A DNA stretch of 64,000 nucleotides, taken from NCBI GenBank assembly GCA_015066095.1, contig SVPC01000004.1:30677-94676 (forward strand), in the 5' to 3' direction. A program made the position numbers and the translations under genes. Each line of letters opens with the position of its first letter. The stretch's first letter is position 1. A model generated the notes under the pieces. It did no database searches and was not told the DNA's origin. It saw only the letters and a list, made by a program, of their open reading frames with translations. The stretch comes from Oscillospiraceae bacterium (GTDB taxonomy: Bacteria; Bacillota; Clostridia; Oscillospirales; Acutalibacteraceae). Positions 26,178 through 34,449 of the stretch are shown piece by piece.

Positions 26178-27356
26178 TTATTCAAATAATACTCCTGCAG
26201 CTTTAAGTGTATTTTGCAGTTCTTTAACATTAAGTGTAGTAGCATCTGTTCCGTTTTTAACACAAAGTGCCGCCGCGGTTCCTGTAACCTCACCGGTAAA
26301 AGCAGCAACAGGAATAACACGAGTTATCTCCCAACCTGTCCCCGTTGCACTGATTATTCTACCTGCAGCATAAAGATTTGGCACCATTTTATTGTAAAGA
26401 GTGGTATAAGGCAATTGAAAACGTCTGCCAAGGCCAGATTTACGAAAATCATTAAACGAGCCAACCGAATTTTCCGGCTTTACGCCATCTTCATTTCCCA
26501 AAAACTCCGACTCACCTATAATTCGGCGAATCTTACGGTACTGTGGCATACCTGGCAAGGTCATAATTTCACGACTTTCCTTATCTTCTGTCTTAAGTCG
26601 GTCAATCAAAACATTGGCGCCCCATGTCATATACTGTGTAACATCTTCGGCAGTAACGCCGTGCAAGTCCTTGTATTTTTCATAAGAGCCGTCCTTACTA
26701 CGAACATAACGACATTCACGCGCGGCGCAGAAATTACCGGTTTGCGACAATTCGTCAACATCTTCCTTGTTAAGTTCAAGAACCAAATATGAAAAAACAT
26801 TGTCACCCACCTCGGTAGGCACCCCTGCGCGATGGCATATTGTGGCGTTACCTGTAGCATCAATAACCATTTTTGCAGGATAAAGTTCACTACCTGCAAC
26901 AGTTTCAACCACGATTCCTGTGATTCTATCGTTTTCCATTACCGGATATGTCGCTAATGTATCAAAAAGCAAACTTACATTATTTTGCTCTAAATAATTA
27001 ACTAAAGCAGATGCAAAAATATTTGGTGAAAAACGTGTTGCATAGCGCTCGTGACGAATAGGGTATATACCCTTACCTCCCCAATGTTTAGGTAAACTTT
27101 CAAAACCGTATTTTATAGAAAGATGAAGAAGTTCCTCGGCAATACCGGCTATCATCTGCTTTCCCTCACCGTCACAAAGAGGTTCGTACCAATTTATAAT
27201 ACCAAGTGTAGCAAGACCGCCTAACATACATGTTTTTTCCAAAAGCAGGGTCTTTGCACCATTACGAGACGCCGCAACCGCTGCCGCAACGCCAGCAATA
27301 CCTCCGCCTACAACTATGACGTCATATGCTGTCTTTTGTGTCAACTTAATATCCAT
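26178..27356 (-). CDS. FAD-dependent oxidoreductase
   Basis: About 392 residues. The N-terminal Rossmann motif VIVVGGGIAGVAAAVAASRNGAKTLLLEK binds FAD, and CMLGGLATLG next to it is the pattern of the FAD-dependent oxidoreductase group related to fumarate-reductase flavoproteins (PF12831-like). A second FAD contact is KMVIDATGNATICHRAG, and the C-terminal AAGRIISATGTGWEITRV closes the fold. The substrate is unknown. The start is MDIKLTQ because GGAGGAAG precedes it; the track ORF adds 43 residues that run through the promoter. Confidence 0.85.
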   Translation of the reverse strand: MDIKLTQKTAYDVIVVGGGIAGVAAAVAASRNGAKTLLLEKTCMLGGLATLGIINWYEPLCDGEGKQMIAGIAEELLHLSIKYGFESLPKHWGGKGIYPIRHERYATRFSPNIFASALVNYLEQNNVSLLFDTLATYPVMENDRITGIVVETVAGSELYPAKMVIDATGNATICHRAGVPTEVGDNVFSYLVLELNKEDVDELSQTGNFCAARECRYVRSKDGSYEKYKDLHGVTAEDVTQYMTWGANVLIDRLKTEDKESREIMTLPGMPQYRKIRRIIGESEFLGNEDGVKPENSVGSFNDFRKSGLGRRFQLPYTTLYNKMVPNLYAAGRIISATGTGWEITRVIPVAAFTGEVTGTAAALCVKNGTDATTLNVKELQNTLKAAGVLFE

Positions 27357-27393
27357 ACAACTTCCTCCAAAAAATCGTATATTATTCACAAAC

Positions 27394-27422
27394 ATTATAC
27401 ATAAAGTGAAATGCAAAGTCAA
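27394..27422 (-). promoter_or_regulatory. Sigma-A promoter for the FAD oxidoreductase
   Basis: TTGACT, a 17-base spacer and TATAAT read leftward, about 40 bases before the start codon. Confidence 0.75.
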
Positions 27423-27458
27423 CTTGAAAATGTTCGAATCCCTATTGTCATAAAAATC

Positions 27459-27493
27459 AAAAGAGAGCAACATCTTCGATGTCACTCTCTTTT
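27459..27493. terminator. Terminator hairpin, repeat copy A
   Basis: AAAAGAGAG pairs with CTCTCTTTT, with an inner ACATC/GATGT stem and TTC loop. T-runs occur on both strands. Confidence 0.65.
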
Positions 27494-27667
27494 AATTGGC
27501 ACGCTGAAAGGGATAAATCCGCTTCGCGTATTCCCTGCTCGACGACCCAAAGGCTTTGCCTTTCGGTACCCGTCTTCGCACCACTACGCTACAAAACAGT
27601 TATTTAAACTGTTTTGCTTAACGCTTCGTGCCCTCTCAGGGTTCGAATCCCTATTATCATGAAAATC

Positions 27668-27702
27668 AAAAAAGAGCAACATCTTCGATGTCACTCTCTT
27701 TT
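27668..27702. terminator. Terminator hairpin after tRNA-Arg, repeat copy B
   Basis: The same hairpin as copy A lies four bases after the 3' CCA of tRNA-Arg on the minus strand, so it is the tRNA terminator. Confidence 0.7.
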
Positions 27703-27705
27703 AAT

Positions 27706-27782
27706 TGGCACGCTGAAAGGGATTCGAACCCCCGACCCTCTGCTTAGAAGGCAGATGCTCTATCCAACTGAGCTATCAGCGC
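27706..27782 (-). tRNA. tRNA-Arg (anticodon TCT)
   Basis: The 77-base minus-strand gene folds as a cloverleaf: acceptor GCGCTGA/TCAGCGT, D-arm TAGCTCAGTTGG, anticodon stem TCTGC/GCAGA with loop CTTCTAA, and T-arm containing GGTTCGAATCC. The anticodon TCT reads AGA arginine codons. CCA is encoded. Confidence 0.95.
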
Positions 27783-27848
27783 ATAACTGCATTTTCCACA
27801 GCAAATGGTATTATACCATAGCATATAAAAATAATCAAGTATTTTTTA

Positions 27849-27877
27849 AAAAATCCCCGAAAAAATTCGGGGATTTT
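27849..27877 (-). terminator. Terminator after the putative sortase substrate gene
   Basis: AAATCCCCGAA pairs with TTCGGGGATTT, followed on the minus strand by a run of T. Confidence 0.85.
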
Positions 27878-27886
27878 ACGTTTCAA

Positions 27887-28468
27887 TTAAGCCTTAACTT
27901 TTTTAGTAACAAATATAACAGCCATAGCCATAACTGCTATCATCATTACATAAATTGTAGCATCGAATGTTTGGGGAGAAAGAACATCATTTTCTTTTTC
28001 TACTTTAGTTGCTGTTTTGCCATCAGTAACAAGAGCCATTTTGTCATATTTTTCATCCAATTCAAAAACAACCTTGCCATCCTTAACGGTAGGCTCTACT
28101 GCAACAGTTTCTTTGCCTTTTTGAAGCATTACAAAAACTTTAGAAGACTTAGAAATACCTAAAACATCCAAAGTGACAGTAAGCGGATATTCAGGTTTAC
28201 CATCAACCTCAACTTCAAAATGACCTACAACTTTTAATGTAGAATCTTTTTCTTCATCCTTAAGGCCCTGTAAAGTATTATAAAAGTTCTTATTTACTTT
28301 ACCGTCAATCTTTTCAAACTTAATTAAAGCCTCTTTGTCATTTGCATCAGTAGCAGTTACGCCCGAAATTACACCCTGTGCTTCGGGTGAAGAAGCAGCA
28401 AAAGCAACACATACACTAGCCGAAACAACCAATACCACAGTCAATAAAAACGCCAATACCTTTTTCAT
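27887..28468 (-). CDS. Secreted protein with SPQTFD sorting-like C-terminus
   Basis: The product has 193 residues. An N-terminal signal peptide (about 1-25, ending CVAFAA) is followed by a mixed beta domain of about 130 residues. The C-terminus reads SPQTFD, then a hydrophobic helix (IYVMMIAVMAMAVIFV) and TKKVKA. That arrangement is a cell-wall sorting signal; class B sortase of Clostridioides difficile recognises S/P-P-x-T-G, so the motif here is a G-to-F variant. The sortase and an LCP protein are encoded directly upstream on the same strand, 15 bases from this gene, so it is the likely substrate. Confidence 0.75.
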   Translation of the reverse strand: MKKVLAFLLTVVLVVSASVCVAFAASSPEAQGVISGVTATDANDKEALIKFEKIDGKVNKNFYNTLQGLKDEEKDSTLKVVGHFEVEVDGKPEYPLTVTLDVLGISKSSKVFVMLQKGKETVAVEPTVKDGKVVFELDEKYDKMALVTDGKTATKVEKENDVLSPQTFDATIYVMMIAVMAMAVIFVTKKVKA

Positions 28469-28483
28469 ATTATATTTCTCCTT

Positions 28484-29488
28484 TTAGTTTGTTTTTATAT
28501 AAAATAAATTTAAAACCGTTTCAAATAGGGCTTGTTCATCCACCTCAAAGGTTTCATACAAGCCGTCAAAACCGCTTTGACCTTTTATAGAGTTCATTTT
28601 AAATTCAGCCGCTGCCATTTCGGTGGCAAGAAAAGCCACTTGAGAAGCATCAATATCGGTAACAGAGTTTTTAGAAAGTTTTTTATACATATCAATAGGC
28701 AAAGATAAATCTTTTTTAAATGCTTTCTTTGCCGAATCAACAAAACTTGAGATAAACACCTTTTGCCGTTCCAACCGCGGGGCATGGGTTTCTCCCCTGT
28801 ACTGAATAAACTTAAGCGCCTTATCACCGTTAAGTTTAACCTTTTTGCCTTTAGTCCAATTTTTTTGTGCTTCAGTCATATCATCGGGTATTACAATCTC
28901 TACACCGCCTACCGAATCTACAATTTCATCAATAGAATCCATAAACAAAGTGTAGTATGCATTTATAGGAACATTGTAAAGCAAACGCGAAACCGCTTTA
29001 CAAGTTAGTTTTGAAGAATCTTTATCATTCTTGCCATACACATAAGACAAACAAATCTGCGCGTTATCGCTACCCATGAATTCATTATTCATATCGTAAA
29101 TATCGATATCTGCCAAAGTATTACGTGAAATTGCTAAAACATTAAACTTATTAGTCTTAGTATCAATGGACAAAAGATACAAAGCGTCGGCCTGACGGTC
29201 TTTCTTATCTTTTATATTAGCCTTATCAACACCTATAAACAGGATATTTATAACATTTTCATTATAAACGTAGCCTTGTCCGTTATGAAAAACCTCAGCG
29301 CTATCACCATAAGCATCGTCTTCTGACAGACCGCTATCGGTAAAACTTAATTCTTCTCGCAGCCTTGCCTCTCCTATTTTTACAAAGGCAAAAACACCGC
29401 CGCCGATACTCAACAGTACGCAAAGGATGATACTTATTATAATTATTAGTTTTTTATGTTTTAGCGGTTTATTGGTTTTGGCTGTCAT
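28484..29488 (-). CDS. LytR-CpsA-Psr (LCP) family protein
   Basis: The product has 334 residues. A basic cytoplasmic start and one helix (LIIIISIILCVLLSIGGGVFAFV) precede the LCP domain, with NILFIGVDKA, DADALYLLSIDT, LAISRNTLADI and VGGVEIVIPDDM in the expected order, then GDKALKFIQYR. LCP enzymes transfer glycopolymers from lipid carriers to peptidoglycan. The usual PRDT is SRNT here. The ATG has GGGGGTG upstream and overlaps the end of the sortase gene by 20 bases. Confidence 0.9.
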   Translation of the reverse strand: MTAKTNKPLKHKKLIIIISIILCVLLSIGGGVFAFVKIGEARLREELSFTDSGLSEDDAYGDSAEVFHNGQGYVYNENVINILFIGVDKANIKDKKDRQADALYLLSIDTKTNKFNVLAISRNTLADIDIYDMNNEFMGSDNAQICLSYVYGKNDKDSSKLTCKAVSRLLYNVPINAYYTLFMDSIDEIVDSVGGVEIVIPDDMTEAQKNWTKGKKVKLNGDKALKFIQYRGETHAPRLERQKVFISSFVDSAKKAFKKDLSLPIDMYKKLSKNSVTDIDASQVAFLATEMAAAEFKMNSIKGQSGFDGLYETFEVDEQALFETVLNLFYIKTN

Positions 29489-30179
29489 AAACCAACACCC
29501 CCGAAACTATAAACCTTTTTTGCTTGTTGTTCATACATGTAGAAAGGGTTATTACCCTATCCTCTTTTGTGACAGTAATATCTTTTGCTATTTGAGAATT
29601 CATATCCCTAACTGCAAAAATCTCTTCAAGATATGATGTGCGATTTTGCTCTAGTGAAAAATTTCTATTAGCAAGAATGTGCTTATTATCCCAACTGCAA
29701 GCGGCAAAAATCTCATACTTCAAAATACGGTTTTCCATATAAACGGTTATATATCGGTTTTCTTTAAAAAACTCGACATCGCGGAACTTTTTAAGGTCCC
29801 CAAACATAGTGCCGTTTTTCATATTATGACCGTATACCAAAGTGTTGAAATCGTTAAAATCTTTATTATTATAATCTTCGGTAAAGATACTGCCGTAAGC
29901 CGACCACTCTTTATTTATAGTACGATTAAGGTAATATGCATTATTGCTTTTATGTTGCAATACAGGATAATCAACCTTTGTGCCGGGCACTACTATCCAA
30001 GCATAAATATCCTTATTCGCTTTTTTTAATTTATCAAAATCTACCGGTATATCAAGTTCTACTTCTTGAGAAGAAGCAACCGTAGAATTTGCTTTATAAT
30101 CGTCCAGTTCGCTGCTTTGACAACTAGGCTGTATAATCTGCTGATAGGTTAAAAAACCGATACAAAAAACAAGCACCAA
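29469..30179 (-). CDS. srtB: Class B sortase
   Basis: At least 236 residues. After one membrane helix comes a sortase domain with DIYAWIVVPGTKVDYPVLQ, the catalytic His in VYGHNMKNGTMF, the catalytic Cys in ITLSTC, and the Arg in KRFIVSGVL; the TLSTC form and length fit class B. It joins a sorted surface protein to peptidoglycan. The track start is a TTG inside the membrane helix with no SD. The frame stays open upstream, where AGAGGTG stands seven bases before an ATC codon at 30230, giving a better N-terminus (ANTKKIVLRIITWVSA). Confidence 0.88.
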   Translation of the reverse strand: MVLVFCIGFLTYQQIIQPSCQSSELDDYKANSTVASSQEVELDIPVDFDKLKKANKDIYAWIVVPGTKVDYPVLQHKSNNAYYLNRTINKEWSAYGSIFTEDYNNKDFNDFNTLVYGHNMKNGTMFGDLKKFRDVEFFKENRYITVYMENRILKYEIFAACSWDNKHILANRNFSLEQNRTSYLEEIFAVRDMNSQIAKDITVTKEDRVITLSTCMNNKQKRFIVSGVLVYDSQNQ

Positions 30180-30272
30180 AGCCGAAACCCATGTTATAAT
30201 TCTTAATACAATTTTTTTAGTATTAGCGATATATATGCACCTCTAGAAACACTTTCGCACATTAATAATAAA

Positions 30273-30301
30273 ATTATACTACATATTTTTTGCTTTGTCA
30301 A
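30273..30301 (-). promoter_or_regulatory. Sigma-A promoter for the sortase-LCP-substrate operon
   Basis: A consensus TTGACA, a 17-base spacer and TATAAT read leftward, about 42 bases before the ATC proposed as sortase start. Confidence 0.85.
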
Positions 30302-30302
30302 C

Positions 30303-30331
30303 TTGTATTATAGTACAAAAAAGTGTATAAT
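30303..30331 (+). promoter_or_regulatory. Sigma-A promoter for the FkbM methyltransferase
   Basis: TTGTAT, a 17-base spacer and TATAAT read rightward, back to back with the sortase promoter. Confidence 0.75.
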
Positions 30332-30360
30332 TATTTTACTAAATGAATAAAGGAACGATT

Positions 30361-31389
30361 ATGGAAAGAGAACTTTGGAGTTATTTAAAGCAAACCGACA
30401 AGCCGATTGTTCTTTACGGTATGGGCAACGGTGCGGACAAAATAATCGCCGTACTTGAATGTTACGGTATCCCCTTTCACGGTGTTTTTGCAAGTGACGG
30501 TTTTGTGCGTGACAAAATGTTCCACTCGCATAAAATTTCCACCTATAACGAACTTCGCGAAAAATACGGTCAAATGATAGTGCTGTTGTGTTTTGGCAGC
30601 AGTCTGCCCGATGTTCTAAAGAACATTAAAAGAATAGCCGCCGAGCAAGAACTATACTCACCCGAAGTGCCTGTTATAGGGGGCGGATTATTTACAAAAG
30701 AATATTATGAAACCAATAAATCTGCGTTTGATTTTGTGCGTTCCCGCCTTGCAGACCAAACATCTATAAAAACCTTCGATAATATTTTAAAATACAAGTT
30801 AAGCGGTAAAATTGACTATCTTTTTGAATGCGAAGTTTCGGCTGACGAGCCATATTCTTCATTTCTAAATCTATCGGGTGAAAACTTTATAGACCTTGGC
30901 GCTTATAACGGTGATACAGTTATTGACTTTATAAACCACGACCCACAATACCGAATAATCACGGCGGTAGAACCCGATGTTAAAACCTTTAAGAAACTAC
31001 AAAACAATGTTAGCGGGTTGCGCGATATTTCGCTTATCAACGCCTGTGTTTCCGATAAGTGCGATACTGTCACTTTTAGTATGAAAGGCGGACGAAATTC
31101 TTCCCTTTCTCAACAAGGCACTCCTTTACAAAGTATAACAGTAGACTCGCTTAATACTGATGTTTCATACATCAAAATGGATGTAGAAGGTGCAGAAACC
31201 GACGCTATTATAGGTGCTAAAAACACCATAAAACAGCACAAACCCAAAATGTTAATTTCAGCATACCACCGCACTGACGACCTAATAAAAATACCCCAAA
31301 CGGTGCTTAAGTTTCGTAATGACTATAAAATATATCTTCGTCATTTTAACTATCTGCCCGCTTGGGATACAAATTTTTACTTTATTTAA
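30361..31389 (+). CDS. FkbM-family SAM-dependent methyltransferase
   Basis: About 342 residues. The first 130 residues form a nucleotide-fold region (IVLYGMGNGADKIIAVLE), followed by the FkbM methyltransferase domain: ENFIDLGAYNGDTVIDF is SAM motif I, AVEPD follows as motif II, and SYIKMDVEGAETDAIIGA is the family hallmark. It would O-methylate a small molecule or glycan. The start is MERELW because AAAGGA lies seven bases before it; the track ORF begins six codons earlier. Its stop overlaps that of the convergent ribF by about four bases, with no terminator visible. Confidence 0.85.
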   Translation: MERELWSYLKQTDKPIVLYGMGNGADKIIAVLECYGIPFHGVFASDGFVRDKMFHSHKISTYNELREKYGQMIVLLCFGSSLPDVLKNIKRIAAEQELYSPEVPVIGGGLFTKEYYETNKSAFDFVRSRLADQTSIKTFDNILKYKLSGKIDYLFECEVSADEPYSSFLNLSGENFIDLGAYNGDTVIDFINHDPQYRIITAVEPDVKTFKKLQNNVSGLRDISLINACVSDKCDTVTFSMKGGRNSSLSQQGTPLQSITVDSLNTDVSYIKMDVEGAETDAIIGAKNTIKQHKPKMLISAYHRTDDLIKIPQTVLKFRNDYKIYLRHFNYLPAWDTNFYFI

Positions 31390-32219
31390 TTTTCAATATC
31401 TTTTTTTATTTGCTTCATTAGTTCTTCTTTTGAAGCAAATTTTTTTTCGCTTCGCAGAAAGGAATTTAAAAAGACTCGTACATTTTTGCCATAAAGGTCA
31501 CCCGTAAAGTTTTTAATATAAGTTTCGCTTAAACAACAATCACTTTTAAAGGTGGGGCGTAAGCCGATATTTGTTACAGCATCATAACACTCACCGTCAA
31601 TTTGTACCGTTGTTTTATAAACGCCAAACTTAACATTAACAAGTTCTTGCGGGTATTTTTGATTAACGGTTGGAAAGCCCATAGTCCTTCCCCTGCCGTC
31701 ACCTTTTATAATTTCGCCCGTAAATGAAAAAGGTCTTGCGAGTAAGGTGTTCGCTTTTTCAATTTCACCGTTTTTGAGTAAACTTCTTATGAGCGAAGAA
31801 GATACCGAAACGCCATCGCTCTTCACTTCATCGCAAATCTTACACTCTATACCCTTTTCCCCACAAAAATTCTTAAGCAAATGTACATCTCCCATACCGT
31901 TTTTACCAAAGCGGTAATTAAAACCACAAGAAATAACAGCAGGGTTATATTTTTCAAATAAGTAATTCAAAAAATCTTGTGGCTCGGTGTTTTTCACTCT
32001 CTCAAAATCTAAAGATACAATCTCGTCAAAACCCAAACCTTTTAGAATTTCCACCTTATCCGAATAGGTGGTAATAAGTTCGCTTTTACCTTCAAAAAAC
32101 ATTTTCGGCGGTTCCAAAAAAGTGACCGCCGTTTTTTTGTGGTCACAGGGCAAATCCAACACCTTGCGGTGCGCAATATGTACACCGTCAAAAGAACCTA
32201 AAGCCAATGCTGTTTTCAC
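31386..32219 (-). CDS. ribF: Bifunctional riboflavin kinase / FAD synthetase
   Basis: The product has 277 residues, somewhat shorter than the usual 300-315. It converts riboflavin to FMN and FAD. The adenylyltransferase half shows ALGSFDGVHIAHRKVL (the family has GxFDGVHxGH; here Ala replaces the second Gly) and CGFNYRFGKNGMGD. The kinase half shows GDGRGRTMGFPTVN and CYDAVTNIGLRPTF. Translation begins at GTG overlapping the truB stop. It is the last gene of the nusA-infB operon, where ribF commonly follows truB. Confidence 0.93.
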   Translation of the reverse strand: MKTALALGSFDGVHIAHRKVLDLPCDHKKTAVTFLEPPKMFFEGKSELITTYSDKVEILKGLGFDEIVSLDFERVKNTEPQDFLNYLFEKYNPAVISCGFNYRFGKNGMGDVHLLKNFCGEKGIECKICDEVKSDGVSVSSSLIRSLLKNGEIEKANTLLARPFSFTGEIIKGDGRGRTMGFPTVNQKYPQELVNVKFGVYKTTVQIDGECYDAVTNIGLRPTFKSDCCLSETYIKNFTGDLYGKNVRVFLNSFLRSEKKFASKEELMKQIKKDIEN

Positions 32220-33121
32220 TCTGTCACCGCCTTATTATAATAATTTAAAATGCACTTGATATTAAGTTGACTGTTCTCGGTATCGGCAATACCTATACCT
32301 AAAAGCACTCCGTTACACTTAACACGCACAAGTTCGCCGGCAAAAAAATCGCCTATTCGCAATCTTTCAAAACCTAACTGACCGCCGTTGCAAAAACGAA
32401 TTGCCTGTTTTTCGGTAATATTACACTCACGAAGATGGCTTACCGCCTTTTCTTCACTCACAATATAATTGCCTATATTGTCTATATCAAGCATTTCCAA
32501 ATCGACGCAATCGGCAATATCAAAACCGCAAGTAGCAGTTCTTTCAAGTGCTGTAAGTGTTGCACCGCAGCCAAGTTTTTCACCAATATCACGCGCCAAA
32601 GCCCTGATATATGTACCCTTTGAAACCGCAACATCAATAACAAATGTGTTTTGTTCATCAATGTCTTGCAACAAATCTATACTGTAAATTTTAACTTCAC
32701 GCGCAGGGATATCTATTTTTTCACCCTTACGCGCCAATTCGTATAAACGTTTGCCATCTTTTTTAAGCGCACTGTACATAGGCGGCACTTGCATAATTTT
32801 ACCTAAAAAACTTTGCAAAACAGCATTTAATTCAGAATCGGTAACACCGACCGACTGTTCTTTTATTATTTCGCCTGTAATGTCATCTGTATCAGTTATA
32901 ACACCCAATTTAACAGTTGCTTTATATCTTTTATTACCGTCAAGCAAAAGAGAGCACAGTGCAGTAGCGCGTCCTAAAAATACAGGCAAAACACCAGTAG
33001 CCATCGGGTCAAGTGTTCCTGTATGGCCAACGCGTTTTTCATTGCATAAACGCTTTACACGTGCAACCGCCGCAAATGATGTTATCCCTTGTGGTTTTTT
33101 TAGCAATAAAAAGCCTTGCAT
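32216..33121 (-). CDS. truB: tRNA pseudouridine-55 synthase
   Basis: The product has 301 residues, normal for TruB. It makes pseudouridine 55 in the T-loop of tRNAs. GFLLLKKPQGITS opens the domain, VGHTGTLDPMATGVLPV contains the catalytic Asp, and SKGTYIRALARDIGEKLG is the conserved RNA-binding segment. It starts one base after nrnA ends and overlaps ribF by four bases. Confidence 0.96.
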   Translation of the reverse strand: MQGFLLLKKPQGITSFAAVARVKRLCNEKRVGHTGTLDPMATGVLPVFLGRATALCSLLLDGNKRYKATVKLGVITDTDDITGEIIKEQSVGVTDSELNAVLQSFLGKIMQVPPMYSALKKDGKRLYELARKGEKIDIPAREVKIYSIDLLQDIDEQNTFVIDVAVSKGTYIRALARDIGEKLGCGATLTALERTATCGFDIADCVDLEMLDIDNIGNYIVSEEKAVSHLRECNITEKQAIRFCNGGQLGFERLRIGDFFAGELVRVKCNGVLLGIGIADTENSQLNIKCILNYYNKAVTE

Positions 33122-33122
33122 T

Positions 33123-34100
33123 TTACGCCTCCAAACACTCTTTTACAGCCTGTAAAACCTTTTCTTTTGCTTGTGTCAAACTACCGCTTACAGTAGCACC
33201 TGCGGCACCTTTATGACCGCCGCCTCCCAATTTTTTGCAAATTTCACTTGCATCAAACGGGGCATAAGTACGCACCGAAACCTTAAATTCTTGGTCACCT
33301 GTCTGCTTCATTGTGACACCTGCTTTAACACCCTCAACACTGCGCGAAATAACCGCAATACCCTCAAGTTCAGTACCGCCGCAGCCCGTTTTTTCTTGCA
33401 TTTCGGCAGTAACACACAATAACATACACTTGTCATCAAAGTGGAATTCCGCAGTTTTTAAAACCTGTCTTTCAAGTTCTAAAAGTCGCTTTGACTTAGT
33501 ATCAAACATAAGACGGTTTATTTCACTCGCATTTATGTTATATTCATAAAGCATTGCCGCGATAATGTGCGTTTTAGCGGTAACGGTAGCATATTTAAAA
33601 CTACCTGTATCGGTCGCAATACCTGTATAAAGTGCTTTAGCGGTAATATCATTGATATTAATACGCATAAGGGTCAAAAGTTCAAAAATTATCTCCGCCG
33701 TAGCCGAAGCATCAGCGTCAAGATACAAATTTTTAGCAAACATTGTATTAGATACATGGTGGTCGATATTAAGGTCAACAATGTCACCAAACTCGTCTTT
33801 AAGAGTACCTAAAAGACGCTTATCAGCAACATCAACTGCCACTACCGTAGCACCCTCACGCACTACATGGTCGGTAATACGCGCAAAATAATCATATTTT
33901 TGGGGTATAACATCCGGACAGATAACACACGCTTTTTTGCCTAATTCATTAAGGCCATAATAAAGCGCATAAGCAGAGCCCAAAGTATCACCATCGGGTG
34001 ACGCATGGGTCAGTATTATATAGTTATCGTGTTTTTTTAGATAGCGTGCGCATTGTCTTAAAGAAAGGCGTCTGCACTCAGTACTACCTTTATTCTTCAT
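33123..34100 (-). CDS. nrnA: DHH-family phosphoesterase, oligoribonuclease NrnA-like
   Basis: The product has 325 residues. DHH-DHHA1 phosphoesterases of this type degrade very short RNAs and dephosphorylate pAp. Motifs are ILTHASPDGDTLGSAYAL (DxD), VAVDVADK, NIDHHVSN (the DHH motif) and the C-terminal GGGGHKGAAGATV of the DHHA1 domain. It sits between rbfA and truB, the standard Firmicutes location, and its start overlaps the rbfA end by 11 bases. Confidence 0.93.
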   Translation of the reverse strand: MKNKGSTECRRLSLRQCARYLKKHDNYIILTHASPDGDTLGSAYALYYGLNELGKKACVICPDVIPQKYDYFARITDHVVREGATVVAVDVADKRLLGTLKDEFGDIVDLNIDHHVSNTMFAKNLYLDADASATAEIIFELLTLMRININDITAKALYTGIATDTGSFKYATVTAKTHIIAAMLYEYNINASEINRLMFDTKSKRLLELERQVLKTAEFHFDDKCMLLCVTAEMQEKTGCGGTELEGIAVISRSVEGVKAGVTMKQTGDQEFKVSVRTYAPFDASEICKKLGGGGHKGAAGATVSGSLTQAKEKVLQAVKECLEA

Positions 34101-34449
34101 TATCGTTTTCCTCTTTAAAAGAATCTATAATTTTAGATATGTTAGCGCTATGCTCAATAGAATCATCAGCCACAAAACGTAATTCAGGCACTTTGCGTAA
34201 AGAAAGTTTAGCATCCATCTCTCGGCGCAAAAAACCTGCCGCATTTTTAAGTGCTTTTACCGAATTAACAGTTGCTTCATACCCTTCAATAGCGCTGACA
34301 TATACCGTAGCATAGGAAAGGTCGCCTGAAACGTCAACCTTTACTATGCTTAAAAGTTTACTAACTCTTGGGTCTTTAATTTCACGCAAAAGTTCTGATA
34401 AAGTAATTTTCACATCCGAAGTTATACGATTAATTCTAAATCCGGCCAT
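34090..34449 (-). CDS. rbfA: Ribosome-binding factor A
   Basis: The product has 119 residues. RbfA binds the 30S subunit during 16S rRNA 5'-end maturation and cold adaptation. It has a KH-like fold with INRITSDVKITLSELLREIKDPRVS at the start and AAGFLRREMDAKLSLRKVPELRFVADDSIEH at the end, both diagnostic. Its ATG overlaps the infB stop by one base (TAATG), and the end overlaps nrnA. Confidence 0.95.
   Translation of the reverse strand: MAGFRINRITSDVKITLSELLREIKDPRVSKLLSIVKVDVSGDLSYATVYVSAIEGYEATVNSVKALKNAAGFLRREMDAKLSLRKVPELRFVADDSIEHSANISKIIDSFKEENDNEE

Larger units (their letters stand above)
27433..27723. repeat. Tandem 82-bp direct repeats with a structured 127-bp spacer, abutting tRNA-Arg
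   Basis: An 82-base segment at 27433-27514 recurs at 27642-27723 with only a few differences, a spacing of 209 bases. Each copy starts TTCGAATCCCTATT, contains a terminator-type hairpin and ends TGGCACGCTGAAAGGGAT. In the second copy that end is the 3' end of the real tRNA-Arg gene. The spacer contains hairpins such as AAAACAGTT/AACTGTTTT and AAAGGCTTTGCCTTT. There is no coding gene in this 350-base interval. Confidence 0.85.

Noticed and set aside
27433-27723. Possible short CRISPR-like array
   Set aside because: There are only two repeat copies, each 82 bp, with one 127-bp structured spacer and no cas genes.
27614-28162. Plus-strand ORF of 182 aa with IRTPDPLLRRQMLYPTELS
   Set aside because: This is the well-known false ORF made by reading a tRNA-Arg gene on the wrong strand; it also overlaps the sortase substrate gene.
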